Of a stretch of 64,000 bases of DNA, positions 1-8,367 are shown piece after piece. Below the pieces are notes generated by a model. That model was not told where the DNA came from and searched no databases. It saw nothing but the letters and a program-made list of their open reading frames with translations. The stretch spans positions 11,954-75,953 of the forward strand of contig CAMUFJ010000005.1 in assembly GCA_947088135.1 (NCBI GenBank), given 5' to 3'. Position 1 is the stretch's first letter. The number at the start of each line of letters is the position of its first letter. A program made the translations under genes and the position numbers. The stretch is from an uncultured Clostridia bacterium (GTDB lineage Bacteria; Bacillota; Clostridia; Christensenellales; Borkfalkiaceae).

Positions 1-76
1 CTCTGTCGAACTCTTCCAGAATAGGAAGAAGAGCCGATTGCGCTTCCTTTAAACTCAATCTGTCTTGTTTTTTCAT
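1..76 (-). CDS. N-terminal fragment, probable LicD-family transferase (cut by window edge)
   Basis: An ATG at 76 (reading leftwards) follows a strong Shine-Dalgarno sequence, GAGGGGG, at a good spacing, and opens a frame that runs off the left edge after 25 residues. The visible N-terminus contains LSLKEAQSALLPILEEFDR. A leucine-rich helix ending in 'L-x-x-F-D-R' at the extreme N-terminus is typical of LicD-type phosphocholine / nucleotidyltransferase-fold proteins, which modify cell-surface polysaccharides. That identification rests on 25 residues only, so it is tentative; the existence of a gene start here is much surer than the family. It lies downstream of ftsZ in the same direction but behind a terminator-like hairpin. 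Confidence 0.45.
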   Translation of the reverse strand, partial: MKKQDRLSLKEAQSALLPILEEFDR

Positions 77-112
77 ATGCCCCCTCAAAATATACCAAAA
101 TCACTTTAACGC

Positions 113-139
113 GAAAACTGCGCGCCTACGCGCGCAGTT
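113..139 (-). terminator. Terminator-like hairpin after ftsZ
   Basis: A 10-bp perfect stem (116-125 pairs with 130-139, arms AACTGCGCGC / GCGCGCAGTT) with a 4-nt loop lies 12 bp past the ftsZ stop. On the minus strand the stem is followed only by a short T run (TTTTC), so termination may be partial. It would end the ftsA-ftsZ transcript. Confidence 0.6.
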
Positions 140-150
140 CGCACTGTTCA

Positions 151-1395
151 TTATCTCCTATCGCCACGTGTTCTGCGCAAAAACGCAGGAATCCCACGCA
201 CGGATTTTTCTTCTTCGGAAACGTCGCGATTTAAGATCTCTTGCGGCGTCGGCTCGACTGCGGGCGCAGGAGCAGGCGCTGGTGCAGGTGCGGGAGCGGG
301 AACCTCATAACTCTCGTGCGAAGCGCCGCCATAAGGACTGCGCACCGCGCCGTAAGGCTTAGAAGCCGCGCTTGCGCGATAGTCCGCCTTCGCGTCTATT
401 TCCTCCTCGGAGGGAAACCCCGTCGCTATCACGGTAATCTCCACTTCGTCCTGAATCTGGTCGTCCACGCACGCGCCGAAAATAATATTAGCGGAATAAT
501 CCACCACGCCGTGAACGAGGCGGGCGGCACTGCTCACTTCGTCGAGCGTCAAATCGGGACCGCCGACTACGTTGATGATCACGCCCGTCGCGCCCTCTAT
601 CGTGGTCGTGAGCAAGGGTGAATTGACGGCAAGACGAACCGCTTCGATGATGCGGTTTTCCCCTTTCGCAACACCGACGCCCATGTGAGCCATGCCCTTA
701 TCTTTGAGAATGGTACGCACGTCGGCAAAATCGAGGTTGATAAGTCCGGGGGTCACGATCAAATCGGAAATTCCGCGGATCCCCTGCTTCAAAACCTCGT
801 CCGCAACGCGGAACGCGTCGGCGATCGAAGTCGTCTTCTGCACGACCTCCATGATCTTTTCGTTGGGTATAATTACGAGAGTATCGACGTATTTCCTCAA
901 ATTGTCGATCCCCTTCATGGCGTTATCCATTTTGCGCCTCCCTTCGAAGGCAAACGGCTTGGTGACGACCGCAACGGTCAAAATCTTCTTATCCTTTGCG
1001 ATTTTCGCGATAACGGAAGCCGCGCCCGTACCCGTGCCTCCGCCCATACCTGCGGCGATAAACAACAGATCAGTGTCTTCGATCGCGGCGGCAATGTCTT
1101 CCCTGCTCTCCTCCGCGGCAAGCCTGCCGATTTCGGGGTCTGCGCCCGCGCCGAGCCCTTTTGTACACTGTGCGCCGAGTTGAATCTTAACGGGCGCTTT
1201 ATTGCGCGCAAGCGCCTGTGCGTCCGTGTTCGCCGCAATGTAGCCCGCGCTGACGATGCCCGCCTCGATCATGTTGTTGACCGCATTGTTGCCTGCACCG
1301 CCTACGCCGATCACGCGAATTTTCGCCTTTCCCGTCACCTCGTTCGAGCGGATTTCTTGATTATCCCCGTAAACGGGATCATTGTCCTGATACAT
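151..1395 (-). CDS. ftsZ: Cell division protein FtsZ
   Basis: Tubulin-like GTPase that polymerises into the Z-ring at mid-cell and recruits the division machine. The 414-residue product has the nucleotide-binding GVGGAGNNAV (about residues 30-39), the tubulin signature GGGTGTG (118-124) and the T7 catalytic loop NLDFADV. After the globular part comes a disordered linker with a run of alternating Pro-Ala (about 358-380, encoded by an imperfect hexamer repeat near 250-300) and then the conserved C-terminal peptide IPAFLRR (402-408), which binds FtsA and other partners. It starts 4 bp after the ftsA stop, so the two are translationally linked. Length and motifs are normal for the family; identification is certain. 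Confidence 0.98.
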   Translation of the reverse strand: MYQDNDPVYGDNQEIRSNEVTGKAKIRVIGVGGAGNNAVNNMIEAGIVSAGYIAANTDAQALARNKAPVKIQLGAQCTKGLGAGADPEIGRLAAEESREDIAAAIEDTDLLFIAAGMGGGTGTGAASVIAKIAKDKKILTVAVVTKPFAFEGRRKMDNAMKGIDNLRKYVDTLVIIPNEKIMEVVQKTTSIADAFRVADEVLKQGIRGISDLIVTPGLINLDFADVRTILKDKGMAHMGVGVAKGENRIIEAVRLAVNSPLLTTTIEGATGVIINVVGGPDLTLDEVSSAARLVHGVVDYSANIIFGACVDDQIQDEVEITVIATGFPSEEEIDAKADYRASAASKPYGAVRSPYGGASHESYEVPAPAPAPAPAPAPAVEPTPQEILNRDVSEEEKSVRGIPAFLRRTRGDRR

Positions 1396-1399
1396 TTTC

Positions 1400-2557
1400 T
1401 TATCCTCCGAATTTGTTAATAAGCTTGTAAAGCATACCTTTTTTTTGGCTGTCGCCGCACGCCATGTCGAGGAGTGCGATCCGCGAGCTCATAGAAGGTT
1501 TATTGTAATACGGTAGGTCCGGCGCGAGCTGTTCGCACACGCGTTCGATCCGTTTACTGATATGTTCAAGCGCACCGCGGATTCCGCAGAGCCCTTCCCC
1601 GCTCACATAAAGCGGTTTATAATCGAGCTCGCGTCCCGCGTTTTCCTGTAAAAACGCGCCGATCTTCTCGCAAAAAAGTTCGTCCAATCCGTCTTTCACC
1701 TTTTCCGCCAAAAGATCCATGTCTACGTCGTAAGCGTCGCCTTCGATTACAAACTCCCGATTGCCGAGATCCCCTCTTGCATAGAGGTTGGCTTTGGTAA
1801 GGAGCATGAGCGCGACGTCGTAGGGCACGGACAGCTCGTCCATGATATATTGCGCCAAATGCCCTTCGCCGACCCAAAAAGTTCCCTGCGCGCATACGCC
1901 GTTACCAAGCAGTACGAGTACGGACGAAGAAAGGAAGCCGACGTCGAGGAATAGCGCACCCTCGTCACGCGTTTCCGACGGAATGAGATAGGTCGCCATC
2001 GCATATTGCGCGGGCAAAAAATGCGCCGCAATTTTCATTTTGGAGAAAATATCCTCAAAGAGCGCGATAAATTCGTCCTTACAATAGAAATAGGAAAGTT
2101 CTCCGCTGATTACCGTAGAGGCGATTCCCGTCGGATCTACCGCACGGCGGTTATCTCCCGTCGTATAGATCATGCTTGCGGCGCGGATACGGCGATACCC
2201 TTCGAGAGGCTCGTCGCCGCTGTTGAACAGCATATCGATTTCCGCTTGTCCGATTCTGCGCTTTTTGGGGAAGCCGACCGTTCGCTCCGTTTTTCGAACG
2301 GTGCAAAACGCTCCCGGAACGCCGACGAATATCTCGCGGATGCGCTCCCCGCAAATTTGCTCTGCGGAGGAAACGGCGTCTACGACCGCCTTTCTCAATT
2401 CCGCTTCGTCAAAAAAAACGCCGTCTTCGTCGTAACCTTCATACGGTTCCGTTTTGCTCGCCTTAAACACGAACGTGTTGTTCACGCCGCGTTCCCCGAG
2501 AACGACCGCTATTTCCGAAGTTCTGACGTCTAATATCGCTACGCTTTTGCGCCCCAT
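1400..2557 (-). CDS. ftsA: Cell division protein FtsA (divergent)
   Basis: Actin-like protein that tethers FtsZ filaments to the membrane. The 385-residue product is divergent, but it has an actin/FtsA-type N-terminus (phosphate-1 like AILDVRTSEIAVVLGE), a central LFLDVGF phosphate-2-like segment, and a C-terminal amphipathic peptide (MLYKLINKFGG) of the kind that inserts into the membrane. Position directly before ftsZ supports the call. The start has a good ribosome site (AAAGGTGAGAT). It has its own promoter (2597-2625) after a terminator that separates it from ftsQ, so ftsA-ftsZ can be expressed apart from the upstream cluster. The family could be argued from sequence alone only weakly; context makes it firm. 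Confidence 0.85.
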   Translation of the reverse strand: MGRKSVAILDVRTSEIAVVLGERGVNNTFVFKASKTEPYEGYDEDGVFFDEAELRKAVVDAVSSAEQICGERIREIFVGVPGAFCTVRKTERTVGFPKKRRIGQAEIDMLFNSGDEPLEGYRRIRAASMIYTTGDNRRAVDPTGIASTVISGELSYFYCKDEFIALFEDIFSKMKIAAHFLPAQYAMATYLIPSETRDEGALFLDVGFLSSSVLVLLGNGVCAQGTFWVGEGHLAQYIMDELSVPYDVALMLLTKANLYARGDLGNREFVIEGDAYDVDMDLLAEKVKDGLDELFCEKIGAFLQENAGRELDYKPLYVSGEGLCGIRGALEHISKRIERVCEQLAPDLPYYNKPSMSSRIALLDMACGDSQKKGMLYKLINKFGG

Positions 2558-2596
2558 ATCTCACCTTTTCACTATTTCCGTTTCAACTGCTTCCTT

Positions 2597-2625
2597 ATTA
2601 TAACAAGGACGCGCGGGAATGTCAA
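2597..2625 (-). promoter_or_regulatory. Sigma-A promoter for ftsA-ftsZ
   Basis: On the minus strand TTGACA (2625-2620), a 17-bp spacer and TATAAT (2602-2597): a perfect consensus match. It sits between the hairpin at 2654-2686 and the ftsA start, giving a 5' leader of roughly 35 nt. Confidence 0.85.
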
Positions 2626-2653
2626 GAAAATCATGTCAATTTTTTATCATACC

Positions 2654-2686
2654 AAAAAAAGCGCAACCGCAAAGGAAACGCTTTTT
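2654..2686 (-). terminator. Rho-independent terminator between ftsQ and ftsA
   Basis: Arms AAAAAGCG / CGCTTTTT (2656-2663 and 2679-2686) flank a loop with a further C-G pairing, and the minus strand continues into seven Ts. It lies 25 bp after the ftsQ stop and would end the long mraZ-to-ftsQ transcript. The A/T flanks make it usable in both directions. Confidence 0.75.
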
Positions 2687-2711
2687 ATCGATAACTTATT
2701 CTTAAAAACGA

Positions 2712-3512
2712 TCAATCGGTGGTGCGGTAATCGGAGGTGACTTTCCCGTTTATGATATAGATCCTGAGCTCTCCGCCCACCTTTTCCGCATCGCCTAAAA
2801 ACAGGTTCTCATCGTGATCGCCGACGCCCGCATAAAGCTCCGCGGCAAGTTTCGCCTTCTCGCCCGCATTGTTGAGCGGGTCTTCCAAAATCAAACGGAC
2901 GCCCTCGCGCATCGTCAAACGGAAATAATGCAAGCGGGTCTGGGTCGCGTCGGTGGGATATACGAGATCGACTGAAACAAGATTGGAGCGAACCTCGCCG
3001 AGCACGGCTTGAAGCTCCCGATACACCTCTACGAGCTCGGGATAGTAATCGCCCGTGATTTCTTCTTCAAAAGTAAAACGGAAACCGAGCAACTTCACGT
3101 TATCGCCGGAAACGCGGTTCTTGACCGTATCTTTCTCGTAGATATAGCTCACTTCTTCGTCGAGAACGGCGTATTTCCCCTCATGCGTCTGATAAGCGAA
3201 TACCTCCCTGCGCTCACGCACGGAAAGCTCCACCTTGTCAGGATAACGCTTCTTGATCTCGTCTACGCGGAAGCAAGGATATTTTTTTACCGTTTCTTGG
3301 ATCTCGTTCAAATCAAGAAAAGTAAGACTTTTCCCCACGAAACCGTCGAGCTGTTCCTGCAACTCGTACGCCTCGCGTTCTCCCTCTTCGGAATATGCGC
3401 TGAGGGACGATCGCACGCCCGAAACGGTAAATATCGCGTTCAATCCCGCTAATACCACGGCGGCAAGCAGGACGAACGAAACGATCGTCGTAAGAATCAC
3501 TCTTTTCTTCAT
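2712..3512 (-). CDS. ftsQ: Cell division protein FtsQ/DivIB (POTRA domain)
   Basis: Bitopic membrane protein that joins FtsL and FtsB-type partners in the divisome and helps regulate septal peptidoglycan synthesis. The 266-residue product has a short cytoplasmic N-terminus, one transmembrane helix (about residues 5-28), a POTRA-like region with the pattern 'F-x-V-x-G-x-R' then 'P-x-F-R-V-D-E-I-K-K-R-Y-P-D-K-V-x-L-x-V-x-E-R', and a longer beta-rich extracytoplasmic part. The 'I-x-x-x-x-P-x-x-v-x-i-x-V-x-E-R' pattern is the FtsQ/DivIB hallmark. It starts 16 bp after murA with the ribosome site GGAGG and is the last gene before the terminator at 2654-2686. Confidence 0.88.
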   Translation of the reverse strand: MKKRVILTTIVSFVLLAAVVLAGLNAIFTVSGVRSSLSAYSEEGEREAYELQEQLDGFVGKSLTFLDLNEIQETVKKYPCFRVDEIKKRYPDKVELSVRERREVFAYQTHEGKYAVLDEEVSYIYEKDTVKNRVSGDNVKLLGFRFTFEEEITGDYYPELVEVYRELQAVLGEVRSNLVSVDLVYPTDATQTRLHYFRLTMREGVRLILEDPLNNAGEKAKLAAELYAGVGDHDENLFLGDAEKVGGELRIYIINGKVTSDYRTTD

Positions 3513-3528
3513 CGGTATCCTCCGTAAA

Positions 3529-4785
3529 TCAAATGCGGACTCGTTTTATCTGAGCGCCGAGCGCTTTGAATTTTCCCTGTAAATCGGAATATCCCCTGTC
3601 GATATGCGACAGGTCCACGACCTCCGAAACCCCCTCCGCGCCGAGCGCGGCAATAACGAGCGCGGCGCCTCCGCGCAAATCGCCCGCGGTGATGGTCGCT
3701 CCTCTAAGCTCTTTCACGCCCCGAACGAACGCGTTGCGCCCCTTCACCTCGATGTCCGCACCCATTTTTTGCAATTCGGGCACGTACTTGAAACGCGTTT
3801 CGAAGAGGTTTTCCACAACGAGCGAGCACCCTTCGCAAATACAGTTGAGCGCGGTTGCCTGCGCCTGCAAATCGGTGGGAAACCCCGGAAAGGGCATGGT
3901 TTCGATACGGCGGTTACAATGTAACCTGCCGCTACTTTCTAATCTTATTTTATCATTTTTACTATGTATTTTGCAACCGTTTTCGCGTAATTTATGTAAA
4001 AGCAAGCCGATATTCTCGCTTTTTACCCCCTCGACCTCGATTTCGCCCCCGCAAGCGGCGCAAGCAAGCAGAAACGTTCCCGCTTCGATCCTGTCCTTCA
4101 TGGGCTTAAACGTGACCCCGCCAAGCTCCTTCACACCCTCTATTTCGATAAGATCGGTTCCGGCGCCCTTGATTTTTGCGCCCATGGCGTTTAAGAAATT
4201 TTGAAGGTCGGCGATTTCCGGTTCTTTTGCCGCCCCCGAAAGCGTCGTCGTACCCTCCGCCATGACGGCGGCGAGTAATATGTTTTCCGTCGCCCCCACG
4301 CTGGGAAAATCGAGCAAAATGTCCGCACCCCGAAGCTTATCGCAGGAACAGTGAATGAACCCGTCCCGTTCACGGATATTCACCCCAAGCCGTTTCAAGG
4401 CGTTTAAATGCAAATCAATGGGCCTTAGCCCGATGTCGCACCCACCGGGATATGCGATGACGGCGCGGCGGAAACGCGTTAACAGCGACCCGAGCATGAA
4501 CACCGAGGAACGCAATTCCTTCGTCAATGCGGACGATATTTCGTGGCAACACGCGTTCGCGCTCTCGATAACCACGTCGTCACCGCGAAAATGTACCTCC
4601 GCGCCCAACTCCCGCAAGATTTGCGCCATGCACGCAACGTCGGAAATTGCCGGCGCTTCGCGGATCACGACGCGCTTATCCGTTAAAATCGACGCGGCAA
4701 ACAACGGCAGAACGGAATTTTTTGCAGACTGTGTTTTAACGCTACCGTATAATTTCCTTCCGCCCTCTATTATGAACTTATCCAT
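3529..4785 (-). CDS. murA: UDP-N-acetylglucosamine 1-carboxyvinyltransferase MurA
   Basis: Cytoplasmic enzyme for the first committed step of peptidoglycan synthesis: transfer of enolpyruvate from PEP to UDP-GlcNAc, the fosfomycin target. The ATG at 4785 is chosen because it follows AAGGAGAG and gives the usual N-terminus (MDKFIIEGG); an upstream in-frame ATG at 4845 lacks a good ribosome site. The 418-residue product has the substrate-binding Lys22 in SAKNSVLPL and the catalytic Cys116 in PGGCDIGLRP, so it should be fosfomycin-sensitive in principle. It lies between ftsW and ftsQ, an uncommon but not unheard-of place for murA. Firmicutes often have two MurA copies; only this one is in the window. 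Confidence 0.96.
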   Translation of the reverse strand: MDKFIIEGGRKLYGSVKTQSAKNSVLPLFAASILTDKRVVIREAPAISDVACMAQILRELGAEVHFRGDDVVIESANACCHEISSALTKELRSSVFMLGSLLTRFRRAVIAYPGGCDIGLRPIDLHLNALKRLGVNIRERDGFIHCSCDKLRGADILLDFPSVGATENILLAAVMAEGTTTLSGAAKEPEIADLQNFLNAMGAKIKGAGTDLIEIEGVKELGGVTFKPMKDRIEAGTFLLACAACGGEIEVEGVKSENIGLLLHKLRENGCKIHSKNDKIRLESSGRLHCNRRIETMPFPGFPTDLQAQATALNCICEGCSLVVENLFETRFKYVPELQKMGADIEVKGRNAFVRGVKELRGATITAGDLRGGAALVIAALGAEGVSEVVDLSHIDRGYSDLQGKFKALGAQIKRVRI

Positions 4786-4844
4786 AGTTCTCTCCTTACG
4801 TATTTCGCAAAGCACGTAAAACGCCCGACTCGGGGCGCGTCGCA

Positions 4845-5993
4845 CTATGTACTACATCTTATGTTTTTTTGCGCGTCGTTGTGTCTTGACACCCCGTAAA
4901 CGATTCCCATGCCCGCCATAGTGACAATGAGCGAGGTGTTTCCCGCGGAAATGAGCGGAAGCGGCAGACCCGTGGGCGGAATACATCCGCTCACGACGAG
5001 CGCGTTGAGCGCGGACTGCACCGCAAACGCGAGCATGATACCGGAAACGAGCATATAGCCGTAAAAATTTCCGCATTCTCTTGCAATTTTAAAGCCCCGC
5101 CAAACGACGAACGCAATGAGCGCAAACAGCGCCAGAACGCCGAGAAAGCCCGTTTCCTCCGCGATGACGGAGAGAATGAAATCGCTTTCGGAAAAGGGAA
5201 GAAAACGGTATTTTTGGCGGGAACGGAAGAGCCCCGTGCCAAAAAATTTTCCGTTTCCGAGCGCGTAGAGGGACTGAATGAGCTGATACCCCTCCTCCTT
5301 GGGAGAAGCCCACGGATCGACGAAGGCGGACAAACGTTGTAAGCGATAAGGCTCCGCCGCAATGAGCACGGGAATAGCAAACAGCACGGGAACGCAGATC
5401 GCCGCAATGGTAGCAGGCGACGCCCCGCTCAAAAAAATCATGCCGAGCATCACCGCGCCCACGCACATCGTGACCGACATATTCGGCTCTAACATGATGA
5501 GAATGCAAATGGAAAGCCCCGCCCCGAGCACGGGGAGCACCCCTTTTAGCGACCGCATACGGGCGGGATCTTTTGCAAAATATCCTGCGGTAAACAGAAC
5601 GAGCGCATATTTGGCGAGCTCGGAGGGCTGAATCGTGATCGGCCCTAATCCGATCCAACGGGTCGCGCCGTAGTTGCTCTTGCCCACCCCCGGAATAAAG
5701 ACGATCGCAAGCAAGATAAGCGATACGACGAGGGCGGGCAGACCGACTTTTTTCATGCGTTCGTAGGGAAGAAAGGAAATTCCGATCATCGCGGCAAGCC
5801 CGAGCACGAATCCGATCGCCTGCTTTTTCAAAAAATAAAATGCGTCGCCGTACTGCACCTGCGCGTTGTAACAGCTTGCGGAGTATACGCACACAAGTCC
5901 GTACGCCGCAAGCACAACGACCCCTGCAAGAAAGAGCAGGTCACCCCTGCTCTTGCCTTTTTCCGAATCCTTATTCGATTTCGCTCGTTTCAC
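4845..5993 (-). CDS. ftsW: SEDS peptidoglycan polymerase FtsW
   Basis: Polytopic membrane glycosyltransferase that polymerises lipid II at the septum together with a class B PBP. The 382-residue product is hydrophobic with about ten transmembrane helices. Seen motifs include VYSASCYNA near the N-terminus, GATRWIGLGPITIQPSELAK in the first half, and FSESDFILSVIAEETGFLG and PPTGLPLPLISAGNTSL in the second, all characteristic of FtsW/RodA/SpoVE. Its start overlaps the murD end by 23 bp. FtsW is preferred to RodA or SpoVE because of its place in the dcw cluster; a SpoVE-like sporulation role cannot be excluded. Confidence 0.93.
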   Translation of the reverse strand: MKRAKSNKDSEKGKSRGDLLFLAGVVVLAAYGLVCVYSASCYNAQVQYGDAFYFLKKQAIGFVLGLAAMIGISFLPYERMKKVGLPALVVSLILLAIVFIPGVGKSNYGATRWIGLGPITIQPSELAKYALVLFTAGYFAKDPARMRSLKGVLPVLGAGLSICILIMLEPNMSVTMCVGAVMLGMIFLSGASPATIAAICVPVLFAIPVLIAAEPYRLQRLSAFVDPWASPKEEGYQLIQSLYALGNGKFFGTGLFRSRQKYRFLPFSESDFILSVIAEETGFLGVLALFALIAFVVWRGFKIARECGNFYGYMLVSGIMLAFAVQSALNALVVSGCIPPTGLPLPLISAGNTSLIVTMAGMGIVYGVSRHNDAQKNIRCST

Positions 5994-7380
5994 CCACGCC
6001 CCCTCCGTCCGTCACGATTTCGCCTTTCACCCGCTCGGAAGCAAGGATACTCAACATTTCCGCGAACCGCTCTCCACGCTCCTCGTAGCTTCGGAAGCTA
6101 TCGAAGCTTGCCGAAGCGGGCGACAAAAGCACGTTCTGTCCTCGCTTTGCGGTAAGATACGCGACCCGCACCGCCATATCGAAGGGGCGGCAAAGCGTGA
6201 CGGCGGTGTACCCGCTTTTCAGCGCCGCATTGAGAACGCGGAACGCATTTTCCCCGTAAATGACCGCGTGTACGACGCCCGATTTTTTCAGCGCCTCGAA
6301 GAGCGGCTCGTAGGCATACCCCTTATCCTTACCGCCGAGCAAAATGACGCTTTCCCCCTTAATGCTCTCAACTGCTTTTACGGCAGAATCGACGTTGGTC
6401 GCCTTGGAGTCGTCGATAAACGCTATACCGTCCAATTCGCCCACCCGCTGTAAGCGGTGCTTCACTCCGCGGAAGCTCTTCAACGCCGCGGTAACGGCGG
6501 CGGATCCCGCGCCCATAATCTTCGCCGCACACATGGCGGCAAGCGCGTTTGCGCGGTTATGTTCCCCCTCCAACGGAAGCTCGTTTACAGGGAAGACGCG
6601 TTCACCGTAATAGCAAAAATATCCGTCGGCGATGTATCCCCCCTCGACCCGCTCTTTCAAAGAAAACCAAACCACCTGCGCACGCGTCTTTTCCGCAAAA
6701 CCGCGTACGACGGGATCGTCGTAATTGAGCACGGCGTATTCGCTTTCCGCACTGTTTTTGAATAGACGTGATTTTAGATATATGTAATTCTCCATGCTGT
6801 AATGGCGGTTCAAATGATCCTCCGTCACGTTGAGCACGACGCCCACGTGCGGGCACAGCGAATAGAGCGTTTCAAGCTGAAAGGAAGAGATTTCCGCCAC
6901 GGCGATCCCGTCCTCTCCCAATTCCTGCAAGCATGAAGTGATGGGTTTGCCGACGTTCCCGCAAGCGACTGCGTTTTTACCGGACGCGCGCAAGATGCTT
7001 TCGATCATGGTAACGGTGGTTGTTTTGCCGTTCGTACCCGTGACGGCAACGACGGGACATCTCAAGGCGAGCACGCCGAGCTCCGCTTCCCCGATGATGC
7101 GCTTCCCGTCCCGCTTAAAGGAAACGGGCAGCGGGTGATCGACGGGGATACCGGGGCTAAGCACGAGCACGTCGCAATGCTCGGCCTTATCGGAAAGCTC
7201 CCCGCGCTCCACAACGCGCGCCCCGAGTTCCGAGAGCTTGTGCGCCGCATTCCTTACGTTTTCATCTTCCACGTCGTCGTACACGTACACCGACGCGCCC
7301 TTTTTCAAAAGGTATTCCGTTGCCGCCACACCCGAACGGGAAAGCCCCGCCACGAGAAAAGTTTGCTCTGTAAATAACAT
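5971..7380 (-). CDS. murD: UDP-N-acetylmuramoylalanine--D-glutamate ligase MurD
   Basis: Cytoplasmic ATP-dependent ligase that adds D-glutamate to UDP-MurNAc-L-Ala. The 469-residue product has the N-terminal Rossmann-like UDP-binding domain (FLVAGLSRSGVAATEYLLKK), the P-loop VTGTNGKTTTV (about residues 115-125), the Mur-ligase central pattern NVTEDHLNRH, and FIDDSKATN in the C-terminal domain. D-glutamate would come from MurI encoded at 13931-14797. A small hairpin (7395-7412, arms CCCGCG/CGCGGG) sits just before its start; it is not followed by a T run and probably does not terminate. Confidence 0.96.
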   Translation of the reverse strand: MLFTEQTFLVAGLSRSGVAATEYLLKKGASVYVYDDVEDENVRNAAHKLSELGARVVERGELSDKAEHCDVLVLSPGIPVDHPLPVSFKRDGKRIIGEAELGVLALRCPVVAVTGTNGKTTTVTMIESILRASGKNAVACGNVGKPITSCLQELGEDGIAVAEISSFQLETLYSLCPHVGVVLNVTEDHLNRHYSMENYIYLKSRLFKNSAESEYAVLNYDDPVVRGFAEKTRAQVVWFSLKERVEGGYIADGYFCYYGERVFPVNELPLEGEHNRANALAAMCAAKIMGAGSAAVTAALKSFRGVKHRLQRVGELDGIAFIDDSKATNVDSAVKAVESIKGESVILLGGKDKGYAYEPLFEALKKSGVVHAVIYGENAFRVLNAALKSGYTAVTLCRPFDMAVRVAYLTAKRGQNVLLSPASASFDSFRSYEERGERFAEMLSILASERVKGEIVTDGGGVGETSEIE

Positions 7381-7413
7381 GAATCACTCCCTTTCCCGCG
7401 AAATAGCGCGGGC

Positions 7414-8367
7414 TCAAACAAACGGTAACAACAGCGTAGCCCCCAATACGGCGGTAACGAGCGCATACGCGTAAGAAATTTTCCCCTCCGAGTATCCCTT
7501 CTCCTGAAAATGGTGGTGAATGGGAGCCATTAGGAAAACCCGCTTGCCTGTTTTTTTATAGTATATTACTTGAATGATGACGGATATGCTTGAAAGGACA
7601 AACATTATTCCCGCAATCGGGATGACGAGCGCATTGCCCGTAAACAGGCAGACGCAAGCGGCAAAGCCGCCCAAAGACAGAGAACCCGTATCCCCCATAA
7701 ACACGCTTGCGCGGTTGGTGTTAAACACGAGATAGGCGGCAAGCGCACCCGTAAGACAAATGCAGAGGATCGCCGAATCCCCGTCCCCTTCCTGTAAAAT
7801 AAGAAGCGTCGCGACAAACGCAAAGAAAACGGCGGAAACGGAGCCCGCAAGCCCGTCAAGCCCGTCCGTAAGATTCACGCTGTTTACCGTGGCGAGCAAA
7901 ACGAAAATGCCGAGCGGCAACATTCCCCAACCGACGTCTACCGTGAGGCGGGTGTAAGGAATGCGCAACACGGTGATCCCCTCGAAACAGCAATAAAGAG
8001 AAGCCATTACCGCAACGGCGAGCTGGAAAATAATTTTTTGATAAGGGCGCAAACCGAGGTTTTCCCCACGCCGTTTTTTCAACAAATCGTCGAGAAAGCC
8101 CACGGCGAGATAGCCGACCCCCACGGCAACAGTCACAAGAAATGGCTTGTCCCTCACTCCGCCCATAATAAGCGCTACGATGCAAGCGGAAAAAATAAAG
8201 GCAAGTCCGCCCATTGTGGGCGTACCCCCTTTACTTTTGTGTTCCTTAACGTAGGAAAGAATATTTTGTCCCGCCCCCAACCGCTTGAGAAGCGGGATCT
8301 CTGCCGCGCAAAGTACGAGGGAGAGCACGAAGGCGATCAACGCCGATAATAGCATGGTTCTCGTCAT
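7414..8367 (-). CDS. mraY: Phospho-N-acetylmuramoyl-pentapeptide-transferase MraY
   Basis: Integral membrane enzyme that moves phospho-MurNAc-pentapeptide onto undecaprenyl phosphate to make lipid I. The 317-residue product is highly hydrophobic with about ten helices. It has KSKGGTPTMGGLAF near the N-terminus, the aspartate-rich VNLTDGLDGLAGS in the centre, FMGDTGSLSLGG, and APIHHHFQEKGYSE near the C-terminus, all family signatures. It overlaps murE by 4 bp. In most dcw clusters murF lies between murE and mraY; here it is missing. Confidence 0.97.
   Translation of the reverse strand: MTRTMLLSALIAFVLSLVLCAAEIPLLKRLGAGQNILSYVKEHKSKGGTPTMGGLAFIFSACIVALIMGGVRDKPFLVTVAVGVGYLAVGFLDDLLKKRRGENLGLRPYQKIIFQLAVAVMASLYCCFEGITVLRIPYTRLTVDVGWGMLPLGIFVLLATVNSVNLTDGLDGLAGSVSAVFFAFVATLLILQEGDGDSAILCICLTGALAAYLVFNTNRASVFMGDTGSLSLGGFAACVCLFTGNALVIPIAGIMFVLSSISVIIQVIYYKKTGKRVFLMAPIHHHFQEKGYSEGKISYAYALVTAVLGATLLLPFV

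Noticed and set aside
685..1419. A 244-codon plus-strand frame
   Set aside because: Antisense to ftsZ and without supporting signals.
4786..4845. Longer start for murA
   Set aside because: The extra 20 residues (Arg/Ala-rich) have no ribosome site; the ATG at 4785 has AAGGAGAG and gives the normal family start.
7395..7412. Hairpin CCCGCG/CGCGGG between mraY and murD as a terminator
   Set aside because: No T run follows on either strand, and it sits within the leader of a gene in a continuous operon.
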